A stretch of DNA of 64,000 bases from Aplectana chamaeleonis (GCA_029168955.1 JAPDOI010000172.1:372001-436000); one strand, 5' to 3'. Shown: positions 11,761 to 22,620, counted from the first letter of the stretch. Translations and numbers: made by a program. The notes: a model not told the origin generated them from the sequence alone.

Positions 11761-12253
11761 TTAAAGGCAGTGCCCACGATAAAAACAATGTCTGATTTTT
11801 TGGTGGAAATCGACAGCTGCGAGGCCTAGCGCAACCCTAACGTTGAAAGAACTCAGAAAAATGAGCTCGGAACGGTCCCCCACGGCCCCAAAGTTGGAAA
11901 CCCGTCAGATCGTCGCACCCCAGATGCACTTTCCACGCCCACCGACGTGAACAAATGAATGCTCGAGATTGTGAGATAAGCGATCGTTTGCGATTAATAG
12001 CCCCGTTCTTCCCTTAATTCTCAACTTCTCTCTCTACTCAGGTCAGCTCGCATACATCGGCTGCAAAAGACGGATGTTGCAAGCCTCGGACAACTCGTCC
12101 ACCATGCTTTCCTAGCTCAATTTTTGAGGTATCATAACTCCGTTCCTAGAAGGTCTTGTACGATTCCAAAAGCATCCATGGAATCAGCATAGGACGTCTT
12201 CAAGAAGGGCGGAAAAGCAGATTAACCATTCTTATCGTGAACACTGCCCTTAA
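11761..12253 (-). mobile_element. TTAA-B element, copy 3 (inverted)
   Basis: TTAA at 11761 and 12250. The interior is the reverse complement of the B consensus: GGACAACTCGTCCACC at about 12090 and GATTAATAGCCCCGTTCTTC. The end distal to that core (11790-11930) differs from other B copies. Confidence 0.8.
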
Positions 12254-13740
12254 GCATTGCATCGCATTGGTTCTTTGTTCAAATGCACAAAACGCATTGA
12301 GTTCGGTACGAGTTGAACGCATGGTAACCCACTGGAATATGTACATACCTCTTCAGACGTCCACCAATGCAGCGAATAAAGCCACTTATTGCCGGCATTT
12401 TTTTAGTGATGCAGTTATAAAGAGTCTCTGGATCTCTAGTGATCTGTAAAGGCACATATGAACTTCGGAATGGCTACGGACTAGAACTACAGTTTCCACC
12501 TGTCCGAAAACCTTCCAGCATCGATTCGAGCATTCCAGAGCCTGTGACGCATATTATTAGTTCCAAATACTGGGACACTTGGAAAGACTTCGCTCCTGGT
12601 TCTGAGTTCTTACCTGCACCTGCATGACCTTCACACACTGGCTGTCCTCTGAACAGGAACACTGTCGTATCGTGGTACCAAGACTGGAGAGTTGAAGCAC
12701 TTCCATCGCACCGTCGATCAACTGAAATGCAGTTCAGATTACCGCTAGGATGACTTCGTTATTTGCAGAAGTTTTTGTGTTTTTTTTCGTTCTGGACTAG
12801 GAACCACACTTGAGCCTTTCCCAACAGATCGCTACTGATGTTCTTGAAGACATAATGTGCGTTGGAAACCTTGTCTAATTCTTTCATTCTTTTCATAAGA
12901 AATACTACATTAGCAGATGAAAGCAAAGTACAAGACCTCTTAAAAACCTGAATTCGTAAGAAAATTCTCTCGCTGTTGCGTATGAATCACAAGATACCCT
13001 TTTCAAGCACAGTCGTGGGAAAAAAGACGTGATAGATAAGCGGTGAAAAGGCAGCCCCCCCCCCTTGGCCTCCGCCAATGTTGGCCGAAGTCCGGACTGA
13101 ACCGCCGCAAGTAATTCGACGCCGTCCTGAGCCGTCTCTAGTGGTCGGCTACATCCTAGTCGAGCGCACTACGGCCGGCTAAGTCCAGCTGCTACGAAGG
13201 GTTTTTCACTTCAAAAAGCAATGTTTGCATACGTATTGACCGGGAAAGCCACAGCTGGATCAGCCGGACCAGGCGGGCTCAAGCCGGCGACACTGGAGAA
13301 TTGTTTCGACATGACTGAGCTATGTATTAGATGCGTATCGATCGGGACGGCCACGTACAGCTCAGGCGTGCTCGGTTTGGCCACAACGGGTGGGGTTTCA
13401 CATTCGATTTGCTTAACGTAGATGCTTATCGGCGGGGTTGGCTACAGCCGATCGGCCGATTTTCACGGCGCCTTAAGTGGAACTCTTCACATCATGCCAC
13501 CCCTACATGTTCAGGATGTTTAATTTCCATAGTCACCGACTCTGCCAGTGTTTCCTGAGCTGAGATGTCGAAGCCTGGCGAGCTTCGAACGAGTCGAAGT
13601 TTCGATCGCAGAATCATTTGGTTGTGTGCTCAAGAGCTGCTAATTCAGCCTTATTTCTGTGCCAGCCATGTTTTTTGAAAAGAAAAGAGATTTCACACAC
13701 ACTTCACAACGTTCGACACACTGATAGCTTATCGCGATAA
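12254..13740. other. Unassigned region; GC-rich CGGC-rich stretch at 13060-13460
   Basis: 13060-13460 is rich in CGGCC/GGCCG words (GGCCGAAGTCCGGACTG, GGCCGGCTAAGTCC, CAGCCGGACC), suggesting a decayed GC-rich repeat. No arms could be paired confidently and no gene is supported. Confidence 0.4.
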
Positions 13741-13743
13741 GGT

Positions 13744-13969
13744 CTGTTCGAATGAGACTGTTCGCCCACGCGGTCGGCGTGCGTATCGAGCGACCGTCTC
13801 GATTGTGTTCTTCGGGCAAGTGTTTCCACGGCTGCAAGCAGCTGACTGGGACATTATCCGCTATTTGTCTGACATTCCTACTAATCGATTTACAAGTCCC
13901 AGAAGTGCGTGTACAACAGCCGCTCGACACTCACGCCGACCGCGTGGGCGGACAGTCTCCTTCGGTCGG
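13744..13969 (+). mobile_element. M-family MITE, best-preserved copy
   Basis: Left arm TGTTCGAATGAGACTGTTCG then CCCACGCGGTCGGCGTGCGT. Right arm CACGCCGACCGCGTGGGCGG then ACAGTCTCCTTCGG. About 226 bp, no coding capacity; the frames over it are TIR read-through. Confidence 0.8.
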
Positions 13970-14325
13970 AATTCACAATTCAATGCTTACTGTCACAATG
14001 TTCATTATGTTATGGTTATTATGTCGTTTGTTTTCAGTGCCTCTTTTACTCACCTTCTCTATTGCAGCAGCAGCATGGGTTATTCCGACAAAGAGGAGGA
14101 ACACCACGAAGATCCGCATCTGAAACGTTTACAATTTCTACACTTCATTCACAAGACTTGTGAAATTGTCGAGACACAGGATCAGACAGCTTCTAATGAG
14201 ATCACTGTGATTCACAAAACATATACAACTACTCGTAGGGAAAACCTGAGCAAACACCACATTGTGTAGATACCTTTGCTTCAGCGGTGCTCGAAAACGC
14301 CACTCATTCTTGCATAGGGACGTTT

Positions 14326-14460
14326 GGCCTCTTTCACTGTTCGATCGCTGTGCGACGCAATGGGATGATAACCATTAGCATCGATCGAGATCGCGTCGCA
14401 CGCCGATCTGCGTTCAAATATGCCATCGCGTCGCACAGCAGACGAACTCTGAAAGACGCC
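14326..14460. mobile_element. PIF/Harbinger-like MITE
   Basis: Inverted ends GGCCTCTTTCACTGTTCGAT and CGAACTCTGAAAGACGCC, 135 bp, flanked by TTT and TTG. The GGCC start and 3-bp T-rich flanks fit PIF/Harbinger elements (family knowledge). Same termini as the 55168-60707 pair. Confidence 0.65.
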
Positions 14461-14940
14461 TTGAAGGCAATAACCACGATTGAAAAGCGTTATGAAAAAA
14501 ACTAAAAAAATCAGCCACACGTGAGCAGCGCCGCAAGAAAAGACCGCAGTCTCAAGCCGAGCAGTCAAAAATCATCGACATTCAGAGGAAGAAATAAATA
14601 CAGTTTTACTTGATAAACACAGTTGAGCAATGAAAACAAGCACTTCTGTCAATGTTTTTGACTATATGAGTCAATGTTCTTCAATGAAATTCAATTTCAA
14701 ACCAGCTGACGTTCTTGACATTAGAGCTCATCGAATTCAATGATGTGGAGTGGGCTCGTCCACCATCAAAAGACAATGAAATTCAGACTTCAAATTTAGC
14801 CGGTTTTTTTTCAATTTTTTAGGGACTTTTTTGCAATTTTCTTCTGATAGGTCCTCCTACTCTAAACCCAGAAAAGGGTTCAAAGGGAGAGAGACGAAGA
14901 ATAGAAGCATATTTTATCGCATCGCGACCCCTGGGTTGAA
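14461..14940 (+). mobile_element. TTAA-I element, copy 1
   Basis: Left end TTGAAGGCAATAACCACGAT; right end degraded (ATCGCGACCCCTGGGTTGAA). The interior matches copies at 39864 and 52567: GCAGTCTCAAGCCGAG, AAATCATCGACATTCAGAGG, CAGCTGACGTTCTTGA, TGGGCTCGTCCACC. Confidence 0.75.
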
Positions 14941-15305
14941 GTCGCGGCGATGCTCGCAGCGAAGAACAGCGCTTGGTGATTTAATATCGATCACTTTAGG
15001 CGACCAGGGGGACCGACGAAGGTTGACGGGCGACGGGGGGGCTATGCAGTGTTTTGAAGCTTCTGCGCCCCTGAAGGGGCCTGCGAATGTTTGGGTGGCG
15101 GCGTTGTTCGCAGCGACGAAGAGCGCTGGGTGATGCAATATCGATTACATTCGGCGACGAGATTCACCGACGCGGCAAGAAGGGCAACAAGGGGTCACCG
15201 CAAAGTGTTTTGGCCCCGCGACGAACGGTAATGTTCGAAAACAATTTTGTCGCCACGCCGAGGTTGACGCTCGGCGACCACTCGCCGGGCACTGCAACTC
15301 TGCGG
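14935..15305 (+). repeat. Imperfect direct duplication of about 170 bp
   Basis: The segment with GCTCGCAGCGAAGAACAGCGC, GGTGATTTAATATCGATCAC and GGCGACC recurs about 170 bp downstream as GTTCGCAGCGACGAAGAGCGC, GGTGATGCAATATCGATTAC and GGCGACG. The GC-rich composition differs from the neighbours; origin unknown. Confidence 0.55.
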
Positions 15306-15310
15306 ACCCC

Positions 15311-16037
15311 TTAAAGGCAGCAGACACGCTCAAAAATGGTATCGATTTTATGACATAAATCACAGATTTGGAGCTGGTTGTATTAGGAACTGACGAAAAA
15401 ACGAACGAAAACTATGTGCAAATAGAGGAATAATGGTTATATTGTTATCGTGTGAAAGTGGACGAGTTTTACTGCGCGCTGTTGAAACAGCGAATATTAG
15501 CAGCAAGACGGTTGAGATGGAGAAACCGGTATACTCCTATAGCGTGTACTGGAACTTTCACCTCGTTGGAAGCATGAAAAACCAGCCAAAGTGACCGTAT
15601 TAGTACTATCAATCTGGACGAGTTTTCGTTTTGGGCGGGGTTGCAGAAATTTTTCGATTTGCATTGCCGAAATTTAGTAGTTTTGGCTCGTTTTTGACGC
15701 TTCCAACGGCGTGGGCAGTCTACTACAGTTCACCTCCGCACTGCCGTTCAGTCCGCAAAGTACAAGCTGGTTGCGAAATCGTGCTGCGGCGCGGTTGCCA
15801 GTATCCTCAGACAGGGATGTGGGATCACCCGGGGTGGTGGGATCACCAAAGGCAAAAACCGCCCGGGTGATCCCACATCCCTGTCTGAGGATACTGGCAA
15901 CCGCGCCGCAGCACGATTTCGCAACCAGCGTGCACTTTGCGGACTGAACGGCAGAGCGGAAGTGAACTGTAGGAGCCATGCGACTTCAGAAACGTAGTTA
16001 TCTCAACAACTTTTTCGAGCGTGTCTGCTGCCTTTAA
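15311..16037 (+). mobile_element. TTAA-F element, copy 2, interrupted
   Basis: TTAA at 15311-15314 and 16034-16037 with the same termini as copies at 10406 and 42358. It is about 225 bp longer because of the palindrome inserted at 15726. GTGGACGAG core at about 15461. Confidence 0.88.
15726..15969. mobile_element. TA-X palindromic MITE nested in F
   Basis: A 244-bp element with about 105-bp nearly perfect arms and a roughly 30-base centre. Termini CAGTTCAC(C/T)TCCGC; TA duplicated at 15724-15725 and 15970-15971. The other F copies have the uninterrupted site. TA target and CAGT start fit Tc1/mariner-type MITEs. Confidence 0.85.
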
Positions 16038-16127
16038 GTGAACTCGGAATGAGATTTTGAAAGCGCTCTGGAAGGTGTCAGGATGTTACCGTGAAGTCGT
16101 GGTCTCCTTCTGGTAGCTATTTCCTGC

Positions 16128-16957
16128 CATGGGTGTTACGTCTGACGACTAACGAAATGAAATTATTTTCGTGAGCGAAAAAAAAATCCCAGAGTTCGTT
16201 TGAAAGTCGATAATCATTCAGATCGAGATCCAACCTAAGGATGACATCAGGAATGATGCATTGTTCCCTTTTGATTGTTCAAGGTGCATGGTACAAAATA
16301 ACCATAGCCTTCAATATTTATTATTTCTACTGACACTGCTTCGCCGTTGTTGAACCCCCACCTCCCTCACATTAAGACCCCAACCGAATGTTTCGCAAGG
16401 TTAGGCGCGGCATTTATACTACTTCGTATCGGTCGCGCGATTTTATGGTAGGCTCACTGAACCAGTCCCGAGGAGTGATAATATTGGGGTGCCGGAAGAC
16501 CACAACTCACCGACGGGACCTGTATCCGATAAGTATATTGTAAAGGGTATCGTCCCCCGATTTTCAGTCGAAAATTCGAGATATGGGGATTCTACACATG
16601 TGGTGCTGGGACCTCTAAGATGGTGAAATTTCATCTTGGTGCTGTTTTCTTCCAACCTTTACCTCATTGTGGGAATGAGCTCGAAACCACGCACGAGCAA
16701 AACTCGCGACGCTGGGAGAAGAACAATTAGTGCAAAGTTGGTGCCATTCTCCGTGTTGTCTATTTGGGGTAGTTCTCATGTGATATCATGCAGCGCAGAT
16801 CGGCAAATTTTGGACTGAGAAAACGAAGATCGCAAGGTTTCCTCGGTTTCCCATATAACTTTTTTCAACGAGCAAAAAAGGACAAAAATCGAGAAACAAA
16901 CACTCTCGAGTATTAGGTTTCATTCATACTTTTAGTAGGTATATGTAGGTTCGCAGT
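16128..16957 (+). repeat. Repeat S, copy 1
   Basis: Colinear with 30930-31750: GACTAACGAAAT, GGTACAAAATAACCATAGCC, TATTATTTCTACTGACACTG, CGATTTTCAGTC, AGAACAATTAGTGCAAAGT, GTAGGTT(C/T)GCAGTTTGAAG. Interrupted at its 3' side by the E element at 16958. Confidence 0.7.
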
Positions 16958-17448
16958 TTGAAGGCAGTGTTCACGAAGATTTTTGTTCCCGAGTATTCCA
17001 CTCGAAACAACGCGTTGGCCACCAAGTATTACCAAAATCACGAAGAAACGGCGAGAAACGCACTAAAACGCTTTCCTGCAGTGACATTATCCTCTTGCCT
17101 GGACTAGTTGTCCGGTTGGACTAACATGTTCACGGTGGTTGTCACCGGTGAAAATTGGGACAATTCGGAAATGGAAGAATATTTTAGGCAAAGCCGTATT
17201 AGTTAAAGTCGTAATGAAAAAACGTAGCAACAGAGAGTTGAGAATTGGAAAACACAAGCTCACAAAAGATTTCATTGACAGAGCAAAGAGTTCTTGTGAG
17301 AGTAAATAGGCGGGGTGAGAGTAGAGGATTTCGTGCTCTTCTGGTGCGTTTTTCTCGATTTTTCCGTCATTTCAGTTCTACCCGGGGTCCAAACAACCAG
17401 TTTAGCAATTAATTTCAAAATCGAAGATTGTCGTGAACACTGCTTTAA
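16958..17448 (+). mobile_element. TTAA-E element, copy 1
   Basis: Left end TTGAAGGCAGTGTTCACGA, right end GTCGTGAACACTGCTTTAA. The interior has GCGTTGGCC, CGGCGAGAAACGCA, GGACTAGTTGTCCGGTTGGA and GGTGGTTGTCACCGGTG, all shared with the copy at 34798. The right TTAA (17445-17448) is shared with the D element. Confidence 0.8.
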
Positions 17449-17885
17449 AGGCACAGTCCAACCTCGGAATCGTTTTTCTGTTTTTCTGCTTATCTCAAAG
17501 GCGGTCCCATGCTGGTACGAACGATACCGCTAGAATCGTACAGGACCCCTTGGGAACGGAATTATGGCCCTTCGAAATTGAGCTCCGGAAACATGATGGA
17601 CGAGTTGTCCGAGGTTCGTAACTTCCGTGATTTGCAACCAATGTGTATGAGCAAATCTGAGTAGAGAGAAAGGCTGAGATTGAAGGGAAGAGCGGGGCTA
17701 TTGATCGGAAACCATCGCCCATCTCGCCACTGTTGAGCTCGGAAGATCGTAAAAGGGGCGTGCCAAAGTGGCTTCCTCATGTAGGCACCCCAGTGTGGCT
17801 TCCATCTATATCTCGTTTATTCGGAGGAAATGAGAGCTCGCATTTGGCAGGGGCTATATAGGGTGGGTCTATTTTACAATTATAT
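17445..17885 (+). mobile_element. TTAA-D element, right end truncated
   Basis: Left end TTAAAGGCACAGTCCAACCT. The interior matches D at 35145 and 43850, with GATGGACGAGTTGTCCGAGG at about 17597. The last 30 or so bases of D are missing; sequence passes directly into an inverted A fragment. Confidence 0.75.
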
Positions 17886-18006
17886 GGCACAGTACACCCT
17901 CAGATATGAATTTTGAGATTTTCGTGAAATTGTGTAGAAGACACCTCCTGTATAACACGTGCCAAATGCGAGGTTACATTAATTTTTTGGCTGTCCTGTG
18001 CCTTAA
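17882..18006 (-). mobile_element. TTAA-A deletion derivative
   Basis: Both A termini are present in inverted orientation (GGCACAGTACACCCTCAG at left, GGCTGTCCTGTGCCTTAA at right), but the 490-bp interior is reduced to about 90 bp. Confidence 0.7.
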
Positions 18007-18279
18007 GGGCGAAGGTAGCTCCGGTCATCTCAAATGTGAAGATAAGTGAAAAGTTGTAGAAAAAACGCTCAGTAATCAGCTAATGCTAGGTGTACGACCG
18101 CCCCCACCTATCGAGATTTCTATAAATGCCTACTTTTCCAAAATTTATTTTGTTTCTAAAGTAAGTTCTGAGCCAAAAAAAAGGTGGATACGCAAACATT
18201 AGTGAAACTCTGGTTAATCAGGGGCTGGCCGACACCCGTAATCAGCCGTTATACCTTGTCCTTCAAAACGTATCATTTT
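18007..18279. other. Unassigned region
   Basis: No repeat partner or supported gene recognised. Confidence 0.4.
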
Positions 18280-18500
18280 TTCATTCGAATTTTTTTTTCG
18301 AATAATAGGAGAAAATAATTGCATATTCGAGAAAAAATTTGTTCGAAAATTCGAATAATTTGATTTTTGATTGTATTCGAAAATTTAAAATTCTGTTTTT
18401 CGAGTTTATTGGATAGTTCGAAAATTTTACCTTTCGAATATATTGGAAAATTCTGAAATCCGAAAAAGATGACTTTTGAATATGTTCAAAATTTTTTACA
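18280..18500. repeat. TTCGAA/ATTCGAAAATT-rich tract
   Basis: AT-rich array of AAAATTCGAA, TTCGAAAAT and TTTCGAATA words, like those near 7388 and 46795. Confidence 0.6.
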
Positions 18501-18750
18501 CTTCTGCCCAAGCATAGTCGCTATGTAATTCATCTTTTCTACCCAAATTGTGCCTATCACTTTTCCTATGTATCAGCGAAGCTTTACTAGATAGACCTGG
18601 TTTAATGTTTTCATATAACCGCATTGAAACGGTAATTTTTCAGAAAATTTATTATCCATTTTCTGTACAAAAGGACAGTCAATCAAAAAATTTTCTCGGC
18701 TCGATGTAATTTGTGTGGGACATAAGGCACAGACGGCGAGAGTATACCGC
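18501..18750. other. Unassigned AT-rich spacer
   Basis: Nothing supportable recognised. Confidence 0.4.
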
Positions 18751-18803
18751 ATTTACTCAATAAGACACACAGCTCTATTTGAAGTACACCTCTAATAGAA
18801 GTA
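18751..18803 (+). repeat. AAGTACACC array, truncated by mariner
   Basis: Starts ATACCGCATTTACTC and carries CTATTTGAAGTACACCTC and TAATAGAAGTAC, as in the arrays at 20622 and 22048. It stops exactly at the mariner terminus. Confidence 0.65.
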
Positions 18804-19592
18804 CCAGGTTGTTCATTAAGTCTGGTCGTTCGGTGAGAAAAACACAATATTATGGTTCAGAATACACTTTGTTATTCAGTATAATCTCCCTGAACAGTAA
18901 TACACTTGCTCCAACGATCCTCCAATCTGTGAATCCCAGCCCTGAAGTGTAAATCCGGAACGTCTGCAGAATACGCGCTGGGGGCCAAATCTGGTGAATA
19001 CGGCGGATGCTCCAACAACTCGAACTTTAATTCATGGATTTTAGTTATTGTCAAAATGCTCTTGTGACACGGTGCATTGCCATGATGAAATAGGAATTTT
19101 TTTCTTCTGCAAACCGGGTGTTTTTTCACGAATTTTTTCCTTCAACTGGTCCGAAAGGTTGCAATAATATTCAGAATTGATTGTTTTACCAGTTTGCAAG
19201 TAATCCACAAACGAAATTCATTTCGCATCCCCAAAAAACTGATGCCATAACCTTCTTGGCCGATTGCCGGACACGAACTCGTTTCGAAGCCGAACAACCA
19301 GGTTCACACCACTCTTTAGCCCCTTGTTCTGATTCAGGATCATGGTGATAGTCCCAAGTCTCATCCATAGTGATGAATCAACGCACAACTTTTAACATAC
19401 GTTCGTGAATTTCTTTCGGTGCTACACCTTCAAGAATATGAATTTTATCATTGCACGATATTCTATATGTTCCATTGCTGTGATACGGCAAAGAATGAAT
19501 TGACAGATTGAAGTGAAACTTCACATACGTTTATATGAAGAGTGCACCCACAAAACAAAGTGTCAAACGACAAAACTTATTGAACAACCTGG
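18804..19592 (-). mobile_element. Mariner transposon remnant
   Basis: Terminal inverted repeats CCAGGTTGTTCATTAAGT (18804) and ACTTATTGAACAACCTGG (ending 19592), with TA before the left end; a TA lies two bases beyond the right end. At about 790 bp it is well short of the roughly 1.3 kb of intact mariners (family knowledge), because the central coding region is deleted. Confidence 0.85.
18872..19475 (-). pseudogene. Mariner transposase, broken
   Basis: Read on the minus strand from an ATG at 19475, the N-terminal helix-turn-helix segment typical of mariner is visible (EYRAMIKF, then GVAPKEIHERM after a frame change). The code then jumps to the catalytic region at MDETW (from 19368), which has the first Asp, and SAKKVMASVFW. 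A further frame change follows, with a recognisable GKTINSEYY stretch near 19200. The last frame (18872-19129) contains the second-Asp motif as HHGNAPCH and the third as PYSPDLAPSAY. Both of these catalytic Asp positions are replaced (Gly and Ala) relative to the D,D34D family. Frameshifts, the internal deletion and the lost acidic residues make it non-functional. Confidence 0.85.
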
Positions 19593-19687
19593 TGTATAGA
19601 AACTCTGCACCGCATGCAAAGAATTGCGGACAGGCAGACTCTGGAATACTATTCCGAACAATTGATCGACCCTGTGTGGTGGTCTTA

Positions 19688-19823
19688 AGCCTATTTCATA
19701 GTACGATTGCCGAACGATGCGATAGCTTTTTTATCATGGGTATCGATCGTGATCGCGTCGCAGGTCGACTTTCATTCGAAGCATGCTATCGCCGCGATGG
19801 GCGATGGAACTCTAAAACAGGCT
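19688..19823. mobile_element. PIF/Harbinger-like MITE, decayed
   Basis: About 136 bp with ends AGCCTATTTCATAGTACGAT and GGAACTCTAAAACAGGCT, flanked by TTA on both sides (19685-19687, 19824-19826). The interior shares ATCGATCGTGATCGCGTCGCA with the element at 14326. Confidence 0.6.
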
Positions 19824-19826
19824 TTA

Positions 19827-20334
19827 GTGTTTCTCACACTCAAAAAGGCGGGAAAAACAGGATGGGAGCGAGGCGCGTGATTGAGCGCTAGCCGTGTTCA
19901 AACCAACCACGCATTCCGCTCCACCCGCGTTTCCCCCGTTTCTTCTGTGAGAGGGAAATATTACGACCAACACCGAACGACTCTGATTGAACGTGTGTTT
20001 TAATCCTGATAATCTAAGGTAGAAATTGTGAACAGGATGCTACTAAAGAATGTGTATATAAGAAGGCGGAAATGATTCGTGGATTCTGAGATATATCTGA
20101 GGAAATTGTCAGCCTCCAAAAATTTATTGCAGTGGGGTTCGATCTGATGTGTCCATGTCGTGTATCGTAATAACGCCATTTTGAATGCACATGGTGTTCT
20201 TTCAGCTGGATAATGAGGGAACGCGCGGAAAATTCATTTTAGAAAGCAGAAAACATAACTTCACAAGAAACAGAAAATAACGGTTTCCATTTTCTTTGAT
20301 GCTATTTTTATTTCTTGGAAGCTACTCTAGGTGC
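19827..20334. other. Unassigned region
   Basis: No repeat partner or supported gene recognised. Confidence 0.4.
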
Positions 20335-20620
20335 CAGACGCGTGACGCGCTTGCGGAGACTATGAATACTCCAGCGGCGAAGCTATGATGGAGTGGATTA
20401 AAGTGGGCGTTAGCTTTGCCGAGCAAGCAAAATCTGTACATGCATTCACTATCATGGTAGCAGAAGACAGTACTGGAAAGACCTATTATGTAATGGAGAG
20501 GAATTGAAGTTGAATCGAAAATGTTTTTGATGAAAAGTGATTTGGTGCTAATCATATTCCTCATGACCCGAGCGGCACGCGCGTGACGTGCGTGAGGGGC
20601 GTTAAAGTATGAATACCGTA
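20335..20620 (+). repeat. GC-rich G-family element (GCGTGACGCGC ends)
   Basis: Begins ACGCGTGACGCGCTTGCGGA then GACTATGAATACTCC; ends CGGCACGCGCGTGACGTGCG. The interior AAAGTGGGCGTTAGC and GAGCAAGCAAAATC recur at 22203-22340. Related GC-rich arms occur at 29959-30402. Confidence 0.55.
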
Positions 20621-20621
20621 T

Positions 20622-20830
20622 TTACTGTAATAGAAGTACACCTCTATTTGAAGTACACCTCTAATAGAAGTACACCTAAAAGGGAAGGCTGAGTATTAGA
20701 AGTAAATCCTCTATTTGAAGTACACCTCTATTAGAAGTACATATTAAATAGAGGTCTGAGTATTAGAAGTACACCCTCTATTTGAAGTACACCTCTTCTA
20801 GAAGGACACCTCTTTTCGAAGTGGACCCCC
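20622..20830 (+). repeat. AAGTACACC array
   Basis: Starts TACCGTATTTACTGTAATAG, followed by alternating TCTATTTGAAGTACACC and TCTA(A/T)TAGAAGTAC units separated by GGCTGAGTATTAGAAGTA. About six units; it ends without the complementary terminus. Confidence 0.65.
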
Positions 20831-21373
20831 GGCACTTGGGTATGTGATTGGCAACACGAATGTGGCATATGAGAGAGACCAGTTTGCCCGAGATTTTTTT
20901 CAACAATGTGAGGTTTGAATATAAAAAAAACTATCAGCCATCCCTTTCTTGGTCAAAGGTTGCTTGTATGGGACAGCTTACGATGAAACCTCAGCGAACT
21001 TCAAATGACCAGGAAAAAAAAACACAGAGCTAAAGTGTGACAATGGTGTTATTCGCGGCGTATGCACGGAGTTTATTTAGGTTCTTTGCAAATATTTTTG
21101 TTTGATTGGGTTTTAGTCGATCAAAGTCGACTTGTTTGAGTCCAAGACGTTGACTTTAGCGGTGCTTGAAAAACCAAGATTCCCCAGCGTTACGAAGATT
21201 GGATCATTGATGTATAGAAATCGCTTATACGACGAGGAAATCAGAATCCACCAGTGGTAGACTTTACCTATAGTGGATTGTGGACGCAAAGAACTCGCTT
21301 CTGGAAAAGCTGTTGTCAGGTCGTTCAAGAACCGTGCTTCCCAATCGCTCTGGGCGGCTCGAAAGGCGATCAG
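20831..21373. other. Unassigned region
   Basis: Nothing supportable recognised. Confidence 0.4.
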
Positions 21374-21815
21374 TTGAAGGCAGTGTTCACGATAAATTTC
21401 ACTTCTGATATCACCTCAGTTTACGGAAGGTCTGGTGCCCTGTATGTTTAAAAACCACGCGAAAGACGCGTTTTTGAGCCAAAATATCCCTTTTTTAGGC
21501 TGATTTTTGAGCGTGGAGGAATTGACCGCTATGAAGGATGATGCCTATCAGTGCATTCAAGCGATCAGCTCACTTATCAGCACTTCCTTGACATGATTAT
21601 TCCTGTAATATACGTCTTCATTTGTTCATTCCGAGGGGGCGGAAGTGGAGCACCGGGCGGTTCTGGGACACCAAAACGCTTGTTTGCATCTGTTATTTTG
21701 CCACCCCTGGCTCGTTTTTTACCGTTTTTTCGACACTGGGAGCCTAGAATCCTCCTATCCTATCATTTTACTGTGGGAAGTCACCGATGATGTTTATCGT
21801 GGACGCTGCCTTTGA
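21374..21815 (+). mobile_element. TTAA-K element, copy 1
   Basis: Ends TTGAAGGCAGTGTTCACGAT and TTTATCGTGGACGCTGCCTTTGAA, TTAA mutated to TTGA at both ends. The interior (GGTCTGGTGCCCTGTATG, TGGAGGAATTGACC, GCCACCCCTGGCTCGTTTT) is shared in inverted orientation with 23335-23738. Confidence 0.7.
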
Positions 21816-22047
21816 ATTGTATTTTAGCCTAACAAGTCGATGGAGCACGTGTCAACAAAATCGAAAACGAGCTTATACATTTTTTGGAAGAAATTAACTT
21901 GGGAAAGGTGTGGATATATGATATCAGAGATTGTGGAAGCATCAATTCAATTGAGCCTAGTCTGAAATTTCATTAAACACAAGTTTTTGGTGTTATACTG
22001 GTAAAAAGGAAATGTGAAGAGTCTATTACTGGAAATTCAAAAAATTG
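21816..22047. other. Unassigned spacer
   Basis: Nothing supportable recognised. Confidence 0.4.
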
Positions 22048-22193
22048 CGCCGAATAATAGAAGTACACCAAAAAGAGAGGGCTGAGAATTAGAAGTACAG
22101 CCTCTATTTGAAGTACACCTCTAATAGAAGTACATATAAAATAGGGGTCTGAGTATTATAAGTACATGTACTTCTAAAAGAGAAAATACGGTA
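22048..22193 (+). repeat. AAGTACACC array with inverted terminus
   Basis: Carries CTCTATTTGAAGTACACCTC and TAATAGAAGTACA in the same orientation as at 20622. It ends AGAGAAAATACGGTA, the complement of the TACCGTATTT start seen there. Confidence 0.6.
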
Positions 22194-22202
22194 GTTTCTA
22201 CG

Positions 22203-22620
22203 CCCGTCACGCACGTGACGCGTGTGCAGAGACTATGATTACTCCGACGACGATGCTATCACGGAGCGGGTTGAAGTGGGCCTTAACCTAGCAGAGTAAG
22301 CAAAATCATTATGTAACGGAATGAAATTCAATAAGGATAAATAATGAAAATGATGAGAAAGATGGTACGACGGTCGCCCCCGTGGCGGAGCGGGTGTTAC
22401 GCGCGACCAGCGCGGGTCAGGCGTTAAGTCATTCATCCTTTAACACGCGCGTGCGGCGCTGGCGTTGAGTAGTATGATTTAGGCCGTCGCCGTCAGGGCG
22501 GAGCGGGCGTCACGAGCGTGCCACGCGAACGAGGTGTTGGGCCGTTCATACACCAACTCCGGCACGCGCCCGCGCATCACGCGCGTGCTGGGCTGGCGTT
22601 GGGTGGTATGAACAGCGCCT
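22203..22620 (+). repeat. GC-rich G-family elements, two or three units
   Basis: 22203-22340 repeats the 20335 unit (CACGTGACGCGTGTGCAGAG, GAAGTGGGCCTTAAC). 22378-22620 holds further arms (GTTACGCGCGACCAGCGCGG, CGCATCACGCGCGTGCTGGG) with repeated GGCGTTG(G/A)GT spacing. Exact borders unclear. Confidence 0.5.
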
